Positions 49,981-61,100 of a stretch of DNA of 64,000 nt are shown piece by piece. The stretch spans positions 25,144,629 through 25,208,628 of the forward strand of contig CM073592.1 in the NCBI GenBank assembly GCA_037074705.1, written 5' to 3'. A program made the position numbers and the translations under genes. Source of the DNA: Zhengitettix transpicula (taxonomy: Eukaryota > Arthropoda > Insecta > Orthoptera > Tetrigidae). Every line of letters starts with the position of its first letter. Position 1 is the stretch's first letter. The notes beneath the pieces are model-generated. The model was not told the DNA's origin and did no database searches. It saw only the letters and a list, made by a program, of their open reading frames with translations.

Positions 49981-50770
49981 ATATAATTTATCTCTAAACA
50001 CATGTTTTTTTCCCCCTAGTATTTGTCAGAGAATCAAGATATATAAAATTAGCTCTCTTTTGGACTATTAGTGATCTACAGCTGAGTGTTTTCTAGTCTC
50101 ATAATCCATCATTTTTGTTTAAAACTCTCAACGATCGTTATAAATTTCATTTATGTCAGAGAACATCCAATGGGACGGTCGTCACAAATTGAATGTAATT
50201 TAGCATAAGAGTAATGTTTTTAAAACATTAAAGATTGTGGAATTCATCTTTCAGACAGGGGAATGATTCCGTGCGGAGTTCCGCAGGGTTCAATTTTTGG
50301 ACCCCTACCTCTCATTATTTTCTTTATAGCATTTGAAATTGAAACACTAGTTCCTTGAGCACTGAAATTATTAATTCCCAGTAAGAATTAATGGTCAACT
50401 TATAAATATTTATTACAAAAACCTGTGAATTGTTACTCTACTCTGCGAATATTTTCACAATATTTTTTTTAAAATTAATTTAAAGAAAACTTTAATGTTT
50501 TAAAAACTTTACGCTGATGCTAAATTGCACACAATTTGTGACGTCAACAAATTGGAGCGTCCCATTGAATGTTCTCTGACACATAAATTAAATTGATACC
50601 GTCCGTAAAGCGGGACATTAAGAGTTTTAAACAAATAGGGAATATGACGAATTATGAGACTAAAAATCAGTTATCTCTAGATCATTAAATCCAAAAGAGA
50701 GCTAATTAGATACGTCTTAATTCTCTGACAAAATACTTGGAAAAAAACCATACTTTTAGAGATAAATTAC
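49981..50770. repeat. Large imperfect inverted repeat around an RT relic
   Basis: The left arm, about 49981-50190, is the reverse complement of about 50533-50770 with scattered changes. Matching blocks include GTCAGAGAACATCCAATGGGA with TCCCATTGAATGTTCTCTGAC, and AGCTCTCTTTTGG with CCAAAAGAGAGCT. About 340 bases lie between the arms. Confidence 0.75.
50232..50360 (+). pseudogene. Reverse transcriptase relic (GVPQGS motif) between inverted arms
   Basis: The frame from 50254 reads DRGMIPCGVPQGSIFGPLPL then IIFFIAF before a stop. GVPQGS-(I/V)-(L/F)-GPL is the palm motif just before the catalytic FADD box of non-LTR retrotransposon reverse transcriptases. The rest is too decayed to assign a clade. 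It lies at the centre of a large inverted repeat. Confidence 0.6.
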
Positions 50771-52066
50771 TCTTCAGCTTTCTAAACGCGCGTAGTCACT
50801 GAGGTGACGTCACAGCCTTCCACGTCACTGTGTCATAGATAATTAAGTCCTATCAGAAACACTAATGGGTAACTGAGAAACACATGAATTAGTATGTAAG
50901 AATCTGACCGTTTCTCTTTAAATATTGTAGTACATAACCTTATAACGGTCACTGGTATATGAAATAATTAATTTGATTTCACCCTGCAACTGACCCTATT
51001 AATTCGTATCCAGGTTACATATGAAGTATAACACTCGGATGAATGTGTTCGAAAGAACGAAAGCTCCTGATTAATTTTTTATAATATTGACAATATTTCA
51101 TTAAATAACCTTTGACGAATTTTTAAGGCTTTTGTTTTATATCAGAACTGTTTCTTACTCGTCTAACATACAAAAATAAATAATTAAAATATCTATTCTG
51201 AGTTTTATAGTTATTCTCATGTAAAATACTATATATTTTTTTTCAAATAAAAATTCATGGTTGTTATTTTTAACGTGTGTTATTTATTGTAAATTCTTGT
51301 TTCAGTATCATCGGTTGTTTAACCTATGTACGTTTGTGCTCCTCGCATGATTATGGTCGATAAATTTTTATTTCTGGTTAAGGGTTCTTTTTTTTTTTTG
51401 GTGTTTCACTGAACGCACGGCGTCATGTTTTTCAACCTTTTTTACTCAATAACAGACTTGCAACGTTTTTTTTTGGTTTTATGAAACATCTCAGTGAAGC
51501 GTCGGTATTCGACCAGTATATAATTACAGGTTACGAATGTTCAAACAATCCCTCACATGTGCTGTTTGACTGCAGAAAATTCGAGGGGGGGGGGAAATAA
51601 GTGAAAGATGACTATTGCCAACTACACTACTAAAGATTTCTGCACTGATCCAAAAGAAATCACTGCGCTTTGACATAAGTGTCCAAATTGATCACCTATT
51701 CTAATAAGTAACCGAATTCAAGCACAATATTCGCACTATAAATAAAGACAGTATTATGAAAATTATGTATAAGGTCACCATTAACATTTAGGTTGAGGGA
51801 ACCATGAAATAAAAAAATTGTTTACGGGATTAAATTTAGAATAATGACTCAGGAGTGACGACAAGGACGGACAAAACCAATCGTCACGCAGGCTAAAACT
51901 AATAAGGAAACGTAAATGGGGACTGTTTTTCCTGGAACACGTGATGTTTTGCATGTTGCCCTCCCGTGTTGACGATCCGAAGCGTGAAGTTATTGTTGGT
52001 GGCGCCGTGGACAGTGGAGGAAGGCGCTGAGTAGTGGTTCGTCTGGTGGGCAGTCGCTCAGCAGCC
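50771..52066. other. Upstream region of the carotenoid oxygenase
   Basis: Probable promoter and 5' UTR lie in the GC-richer last 110 bases. No clear TATA box seen. A - strand frame at 51781-52068 is a shadow across the start. Confidence 0.4.
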
Positions 52067-52136
52067 ATGGCCGACTACGGACAGCTCTTCCGCAGCACTG
52101 AGGAGCAGTCCACGCCCGTGGAGGCCGTCGTCACTG
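52067..52136 (+). CDS. Carotenoid oxygenase exon 1
   Basis: 23 codons plus one base, MADYGQLFRSTEEQSTPVEA onward, ending at ACTG|gtgagt. The split Gly24 codon is completed by exon 2 to give the expected run into TLPSWLQG. The exon sits in a locally GC-rich patch (about 51960-52270), probably the promoter-proximal region. Intron 1 is about 5.5 kb. Confidence 0.87.
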
Positions 52137-55100
52137 GTGAGTACAGTCGTTAGCACTTTTCGAAAGGGTCAAGGAAGTCGGAGAGGAGCGCGACGGGATT
52201 GTTAACGTGGGTCCGTTCATTGGCGTCCATGGTCGCCTCCGCGTCACGGTCCGCTCCGCCATGTCAGGTGGTAATATATCCGAAAGCTGCTCAATGTAGC
52301 AGGAAAACTGTACTCAACTGTCTTCCTAGTCGATTGAGAATCAACTGAATTTAACTTTTTAACAATCCAATTTCAAACCAACAAAGGTCACCGTGCAACC
52401 TGAAAATCTCTGGAGTAGAAACCGGAAAGTAGAATTGTCGTCAACTACGATCCTTACGATCCTCTACAAAATAAGTTGCAAGGTTGAAATGAGCACGACG
52501 GCCGCATTTGCCTTAATAAATCAAGCTTTGCTGACATGCAGGCGGATGAACCAGCATGCAGTGTGAGTTTTCATTGTCCTGACATGTTTTAATATTTTTC
52601 TGATGACGAGTGAAGGCTTTCTTTATGTGTAAGACGTCTCAAGCCCTCATTTTTATCCAAATGACATTTGTGATTGTCAGTAGTAATTTATTCGTCACGA
52701 GTTCACGTCGTTCCTGATACGAAGATCACGTTTCTACGTCCATTTCACTGATAAATATTTTGTGGCGTTTCCGTTTCCAACAAACTTCAAGATATTAGTA
52801 ATTATTATATTAAACCCAAAAAAAGAAATAAGCCAGCATATTCCCCCTTCCTTATATAAAATTGTTAATTAAATTAGACAACAGTATGATGGAGATTGTT
52901 TGGAGAGTCTATACAACATTTGATATTAAAATATTAAGTATTAATTAAAATCCTTCGATACTTTCCACACATTCTGAACTGAAAAAAATTGCAGAATCTA
53001 CAATTCTGAAGGTTATTCAAAGATAAAGGAAGACAAATCGCATAGATAAATAAATCAGGGGTTTTTAGGGGTGGAACGGAAGTGGCGACTACGTGATATG
53101 AAGACGGACGGACAACAAAATGGAGCCACATCGTGACAGTTGTTTGAAAAACTGAACACGGCTGTGTTCTACCTAATTATAACTCGTGTACTATCGCAGA
53201 GATTCTCTAAACACTTTGACCTGTGACCTCGACGTGACGATAACTTGAACGTTTGGCAAATCCGACTCTTCAGTGTTTCGACGAGGCTGCTGACAACTGA
53301 CCAAATCGAATGAAGAAGTAGCCAAAAATAACAGAGCAAAAAATAAGTGCTAAATAAATTCCTCACAACGTTTCCTCAAACCTTGTTTCTTTCGTCAGGT
53401 GATTCAAGAAACGCAAGAGCCGTGATTAACCTTGACGAAAAGCAAACTAGGATGGCAGAAACGTTGTGTGGTATTTGTTTAACACTTATTTATGTCTGTT
53501 ATTTGTTTTAAATAAATTCTAAAACGCATATAACAATGGAGTTATATATTGTAATGAAATAATATTTATTCCAAATTATCCTCAATACCGACATATTATT
53601 AATAAATTAATGTTTTATTTAGACATTATTGAACACACCTGAAGAAATAACCCCCCCCCCCCAAAAAAAAAAAAAACTGCAAAATTTTTAAGTGTAACTT
53701 AATTTGGTTAATTTATTGACTGTTTTTTTTGCCATATTTCATATCTTTATAGTGTGTCAGATCATGTTCAATATTATAGAATAATTCTTCTGATATTAAA
53801 AATTTAATTCACATGGTGGGTTTTAAAATAATTATACAGAACCTAAAATAGTTTAAATTTTGACTGATAAACCAGGGGTGTGAGAATTAATTTAAATTAA
53901 ATAAAAAAATAATCATTCCTGTATTGTGTTGTTAGTTTTTCAAGAATAATAAAATGATTGTAAATGTGCACTTCTGATATCATAAATGAATTATTTTAAT
54001 TCAAACTTGTGGGAGTACAACTTTGACCAGGGATATTCCAGCTGCCACAATGGCTTGGAACTCTAAAAGGGACATACAAACAGGGCAGAAAACTGTTTAC
54101 TACTAATCTCAAGTCCAGTTGAAGCAGTCATCAAAGGTAATGAGCAGAATTTTAAGAGAGAGGAAATTAACGCAAAATAGGACAGTTTTAGACTTGTCAA
54201 AGAGATGGATTCTGATAAGTTTTCAAGGTGAGCTGAGGGAAATGTGAGTCAGTAACATGGATTTAGAAGGTCTGTGGTTTCAGGGAAACCGAGAAGAAGA
54301 ATTTAAATATCAGACTGAGTGAAGGTGAAATCCAACAAACGCAACGAACTCCATTTAACGAAGATAAGTGGTCAGTGTAGCAGAGGGTGAAGTGGTCAAC
54401 GTGAAGAGTTATTGCGACAGTATTGGAATCGGCAGAGAGTTTGTATCATAACGTGCGTGTTTGTTTGTGCTGCATTGTCAGGCGTCGCTGATGCAAGGCC
54501 AGTCAGCGCTTTGCAACACTGACCTTACATAGAGCAAGGACAGGTGGCAGATTGAAACGACTCCCAACAAGGGGGAAAGCTCATGTGCACTCAGTCTGGG
54601 TGATGTTTTTAACAACATTTTTTTTAAAATTTTTTTTTTAGGGCAACAGGCTACATGAGGGTAATCCACTTAGGGCAACTCCCCTTTAATAGCATAGGAA
54701 GGGATTTGAAAGAGGGGATGCGGAAGGGTAGAGGAAGGTAGCCAAGGGTTAACTAGGGCCGCCGGGCTATATTTTAAGGATCCTACCTGGCATTCGCCTT
54801 AAGAAATGCAGGGAAAACCTTAGAAAAACCTGCATCGGGTAGGTCGGGCATTGGGTACTTGTCCCACGCCCTTCCGATGACGGGAGAGGGGTTTACTGTA
54901 CGTTACTAAAATGTGTCCCTTCAATATCCTAACTGAAGGAAATAAATATAATTATTAATGGAAAAATTAAAATTTTTTATGTAAAAACTTTTTATATAAA
55001 CGTTTATTCCTAAAATCAGGACAGTCTTCAAGTAATGATAATAAATAGTTAGATTTAATTCTTCAAAATTGTCAGAATTTATACATGAAGCATTCAAATT

Positions 55101-58100
55101 TATAGTAAACTTAAAATACACAACCAATAATAAGAAAAATAGCCAAATACAGTCAAAAGAAGTTGTGATCAGGTGCAAAGAAAAGTAAAAACACAAGAGC
55201 CTGAAGAAAGGAACAAGAGTTCCAGAAACGTTGTGTGGTATTTGTATCATCACTTATTTTTTCCTCTGTATTTGGATATTTTTCTTCTTATTAATTATTT
55301 TCATTTATATATATTTTTTTCATTTAAAAAAAACCGTTTCATCCCTTAGTTCTTCAGATGTATATAAATTAAACAACTAAAATATTTTGTAAATTTTGAT
55401 AAAACGATTTAACAGAAAGCCTCATTACAATTTTTTTTATTGCCTGACAATAAACATAGGAAGAGACGGTAAACTAAGGGATGAAACTTTATGCCTTTTT
55501 TAGTTTATTGTAAATTTAAATATTACAAAAATAAATTCAGACCCCTGCCAAAATTTTTACTAAATATGTTTAATACAACTCCAAGTTCAATTTTTTAAAA
55601 TTTATGATGTTAAATTATCTATTTGAAGTGATGCTGAAGCACAGGCAGTTAATGTTAATTATATTTACTTAAAATACTGCTCAAACATTCATAAATACCT
55701 GTCAAAAAAGAAGGATTCGAAATTTCTGCAGAGTTCCTAAAAATTTATATTTATGAATGTAGGAGCAGCAATTTAATTACATATAATTAATTAGAAATAT
55801 TTAACTCGATTTTCTACAACATTAGGCCTACATCAAATTGTAAATAACTTTTTAAATTCTCTTAATTATTTAATTTCTTTAATTGAAGATGTTTTAATTT
55901 GAGGACGGAACGTCGTTTATATCATAAACTTCGTGTATGACTTATAGTAATTTTAAATTGAACTTTATTTTTCTGACTTATGCCCATTAATAATTCTATT
56001 ACATTCGTCAGTCTTTGCTCATTTGCAATCAAAAATCTATTAAATTATAATTATATTCACATATTAACAGGTTTTCAAGAATGAAATTATTTCCACATTA
56101 CAAATTCTCTCATACTTTAAAACAGTCACATAATTTTCAATTTATCTTTTCTTTATTAAAATTATTTTGTATCGCTCGTGCAATCGATTATTGGATAACA
56201 GTCGGTCATTAGCACCTTGGAACATTTTAAAAAATATTTTATGTAAGATTCAAAATAGGGTTAATGGTCGCCTGCGATATTTAGCTTTATTTTTACTGCA
56301 ACAGAACCAATAAAATGGATAAAAATTATGTCTGTAGTTTATTTTGTATTGTTTTTCAATTTCGTTCGTTCATTTTTACGAAAGAAAAGAAAATTCATAA
56401 CTGTATAGAATACTTGCAATTCAGCTTGGATTTTGAAAATCTTCTCGTGACTGCAGAATTCTTTGATTGTTTAACAACCGCATTTATAATTCAATAGAAA
56501 AAAAATGTATTGTAGAGAATATAAGCTTCCAGCACATCTGCAACTTTATTGCTGACAATTATGTTTAATATTATTTATTGTCTTCCAATAAATTTAACTA
56601 CTATCCAAGTAAAACTCTTAACACCTCCTTGTCACGTGGAACCTTCGGACTTCATTAACACTTGCTTCGTCTTAGATGACGTAATGAATCTCAATCGCGC
56701 AGAAAACTTTTCTATACCATCTTTCTAGTGTTATTTTAAGTTTGCTTCTGCATTCTTCCGCGGTGCTCTATCACAAGAGAATCGTTTGCATAAAGCGTGC
56801 AGCGTTAGTTATTGACTATTTCATTTGAACTTGGCAGTGAAACCAGATTAAGTCCTGCGCTTGTGGCCGTCTGTAATTCTAGAATGTGGTCTGAGGAAAT
56901 CAGCACCTGATCGTTTGTTCAAAGAACAAGGCCGTTCTGGAGAAGTAAGATCTTGCGAAATGCGAACGTTGTGAAAGCAACTCTGCCATTTCTCCAAAGG
57001 CTGCGTCCCTCACGTTTCGCACTCATTCATTTCTTCCTCCTGTGGATCACTGCACTCTGCTTCACCGACTGTTGTGGCCTTAAACTGCTTTATCCCAATA
57101 TTCACAGATGCCAACCACATTCGAACAATGTCCAATATGACCAAATTTTCAAACAATTTGGTGTTGGGTACCTCACAGATCCAGAAGGACACAAATTATT
57201 TGCCTTAATCTCTATTGAGGATCTTCCGATCTACTGCTGTTCTAATCGCTTTAGGACAACCACATTAAGGAAGAGGTCTAACGAACATTATTCTAAATAA
57301 CTTAAATGTCTGAAACTAAATTCATGCGAAAGTATTAACGAAGCGCTCATGAACAGCCCCAAAGCTTATAGAAATAAATCACAGTGCTAGTTCAATCACT
57401 ATTGTACAAAATATTTCGAACGTTTTTTTTTTCAAATCAGGTCTCCAGATGAAGGTAATTTAGATGCTGTGTCAAAATATTTTTATTTTATGAATTATGA
57501 AGGCACCTAAAAACACAAAAAATTAAAGCCTGTACATTTTATCATCCACTACGCTAAGGACTATACAGCAACGCTACTTCAACTGACTATTCAGTTTTAT
57601 TTCTATTATAATATTACCGTCAGAGGAAATTAATGTCTAATTCAAACTCAATTATTTCAGGAACCCTGCCATCATGGCTACAAGGCAACTTGGTGAGGCT
57701 GGGACCTGGAAAATTTGACTTGGGAGATTTTGTAATGAACCATTGGTTCGATGGATATGCCGTTCTCTACAAATTCAAAATTGAAAATGGGAAGGTGAGT
57801 CTAGGGATGATGGTCTATTTTTGTTTCAGACCCTTATTTTAATTTCAATTGTGAACATTAATACTACATCAGAATATATAACTTAATGAAGTATATTATA
57901 GACGTACTGGATTGTATGTGTTATCAACTGACGATACTTGCATACTAATCTTCAATATTCATTAGAAAAATTTGAAGGTAGTTGTTGAATGTTGTTTCCA
58001 TTTATGATATTAATCAGTTTGTTTAAAGAAAAATTAAACAATATTTTGTATAAATAATTATGTTTAAAATAAGAAATTGCATAAATTCTTTGTGTTTAAT

Positions 58101-61100
58101 TTTTTTTCATACATACACCAGTCCTTACAAAGTTGTAATATTTTCATGTTTTGTATTATCTAAAAATCAGATTACATTGTCTCTCTGTTGTTTTCATGAA
58201 AATATATGACAAAACACTTGTATCTATTTTTTTTCTGCAGGTACAATTTTCCAAGCGTTTCCTACAGTCTGATGCATACAAGAAAGCTGTGTCTGTTGGA
58301 AGGCCTGTCTTCACAGAATATGGTACCAGGGCTTACCCTGACCCGTGCAAGAACATTTTCTCAAGAATGATGTCAACTTTGGTCAGTTGCTATTTAAATC
58401 ATTTGATATCTACTTAATAGGAGTTGTAAAGTACTGAATTCATACTGCTTATTAAAGTCTTTTCAGGGAAGGGGGCGGGGGGGAATATTTTTACTTGTAC
58501 ATTTTTGATATATACAATGGAATTCTATGTGAGGAGCCATATTATTTTTTTAGCAGAAAAAAAGAAAATTCACATGATGTTGGACAGGACTTTGTTACTA
58601 CACTTCATAACATGAAATTATTAAGCTTCAAGATATGAAAGTGTTGAAGCTGTTATGAGATCATATTATTATTGTAATATTTTTAAATTTCTACTTTCAA
58701 TATTTGTTTTCGGAGTTCAACCGGGTTTTGCATAATTATATTAGAACGCAACGTTTCGACGACTAAAAGCTCTGTCGTCATCTTCTAGGCGAACAATTAC
58801 ACTGGGAAAGGCTTCAATCTTCGATAATTTCTAATTTTTTCACAAAATATATTAATATAATTAAACATGGGATAATGGGTGTCTTTTGGAAGCTCAGTAT
58901 TTTTTTCTGATTTTGAACATTAACACTGATTTTACTGCAACTTTTATTTTATTCAGGTTCCCGATCTGACAGATAATGATGCTATCAACATTTTTACATT
59001 GCAAGATTCTGTATATGTGTCTACAGAAACCAGCAATCTTCATAGGATAGATATAAATAATTTGGACACATGTGAGAAGGTAAAGACAAATCAATTTTTT
59101 CCCATCTACCTTTAATGATGGGTTACTAGAGGCTAAACTTCTGCAGTACTTAAGTCATTTTATAAAAGTCTGTAAACGGCTACAAAATATTATATGTATA
59201 ACACCTTTATTCACCTGTAATTTGTTCTTCTTGATACAAATTTACTCAAAACCTCTTGAAAACATTTCATTTTCTAACATACACACTTATTTATTACCGC
59301 TAATACAGTCTATTAATTTTTTACATTAACTATCCTATTTATTTTTCTCGATGTATTTTTTAAATTTGTCTTGTGTAGTTATATTAGTAACACATTAACT
59401 CAAACATATTGCTTGAAAACTGTTCCAGAAATATTATTATGTAATACACAACTAATGAAGGTTAAAATTTAGATATTTGTTCTGCTAGAAAATGTGGATG
59501 TTTGTATCAAATAAATGAAGATTCAAAGGAGTCTAATAATTTGTTAACTTGGTTGGTGTTTAAATTTTAGGTAGATATGACCAAGCTAGTTGGCATACAT
59601 TTGGCCAGTTCACACACCTTTGTAGATTCAGATGGTGTCTACTATGCGCTGGGAACTGCATTGGGACCCTCGCCTAAACATCACATTGTAAGAATACAAC
59701 CTTCACAATCTGGTAAAGGACCGGAAGGTGAGTCACCCCACCAAATCTCATTTATTAGTGTAGAATAACTTTAATAAAAACCCTTCTATATTTTTATACT
59801 GAAATAAGATATTTAACTTAAACTGAATTATTATTTAATATTACTTTTTCTGGGTATAGTTTAACTTATTGATGTAAAATTATTGACTGGAAAATGATAT
59901 AGATAAAATAAACCTGTTCATTGTGTGGTTAATGTCACTTTCTTTCCTACAGCATTTCAGAATGCCAAGATCCTAGCAGACATATCTTCAAGCTGGATGT
60001 CAAATATCAGCTACTATCACAGTTTTGGAATGAGTGAAAATTACTTTATATTTGTGGAGCAGCCACTACTTATAAACACAGTTAAATTGCTGGCAGTTCA
60101 AATGAAAGGAAAATGTCTCAAAGACTGTATGGAATGGAAGCCCCAAGAACTTGTAAATATTTGACACATTATATGTACTCATCATTGTATTTATAACTGA
60201 ATTGTGTTAATTTCAAGATACTTTTCTTTTGTTTCTTAATTAAGAATTTTCTATTTTTATTTGCTCATGTATGTTATTTTCAACAGAACAGATTCGTTGT
60301 AATTGAAAGGAAAACTGGAAAAGTGGTGCCAATAACATACAAGTCTACAAAAGCATTCTTTATGTTTCATCACATTAATGCCTATGAAGAAAATGGACAA
60401 GTAAGCTAATTTAGAACATGCATCACCCATTATTAGCAACAAAATGTACGAATGCTCTACGAAATAATAATACTTGTGATACTTTCTGGGGTTCTGAATA
60501 TTTCACAGCACCTATGACTCTTATTACCACATTAACGTGACAAATAAAAACATTAAGCTTTAACAATAAAAATTTGTTATATGTAGTCTGTGTAAGAGTT
60601 CTATTTAGTTGAAAATATAAGAGAAAAAAGATTATTAATAGGTTAATTTATATTTTTCCTTTAGTAATTAGCTCGAATGTTAATTCCCTTCACAGTTAGT
60701 TGTTGATATTATGGCAATGGACAGCCCTGATATTGTGGAACAAATGTACCTTAAAGTGCTTAGAAAGTCAGCTTACAACCCTAAGGATATCGCAGAACCA
60801 AGAAGATTTGTTCTACCTCTATCAGAGTCGTGCAAAGTAAGATTCAATTCCCTTAATAGATTTCATTCAGGTAGCAAGTAAGTGAATTAATAGTAACTTC
60901 AGAATATTAAAACTAATCTTGAAACTTATCTAGTAGAGTTTTTCTTGGTTTCACATAATTGTAATAAGCTAATAAATTTTATTTGTTACTCCTTTTACTC
61001 ATATGCGACATGGAAGTTCTTAATTTACTAACATTTTTTCAGTAGGGATTATATCTTGTCTGAATGTCATAAAATCTCTACATTCATAATAAAATGTGTA

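Larger units (their letters stand above)
52137..57660 (+). other. Oxygenase intron 1
   Basis: Holds inverted-repeat elements (53350-53520; 55337-55490), the motif at 55201 and the SINE-like copy at 54630. A 115-codon frame at 56953-57300 with a hydrophobic N-terminal stretch has no recognised motif; it may be a relic or chance. Confidence 0.6.

Noticed and set aside
53550..53600. TGTAATGAAATAAT resembling the start of the LTR family.
   Set aside because: Similarity stops after about 15 bases and none of the conserved LTR blocks follow.
915..54899. Recurrent 60-68 codon open frames on both strands of the SINE-like copies (for example MSHALPIAGEE... and its mirror).
   Set aside because: They recur because the repeat recurs. 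Both strands are open at once over the same GC-rich core, 5' truncated copies cut them, and no domain or secretion signal is seen.
56953..57300. 115-codon frame with hydrophobic N-terminal stretch inside oxygenase intron 1.
   Set aside because: No recognised family, and no flanking splice sites joining it in frame to the oxygenase; exon 1 already joins exon 2 perfectly.
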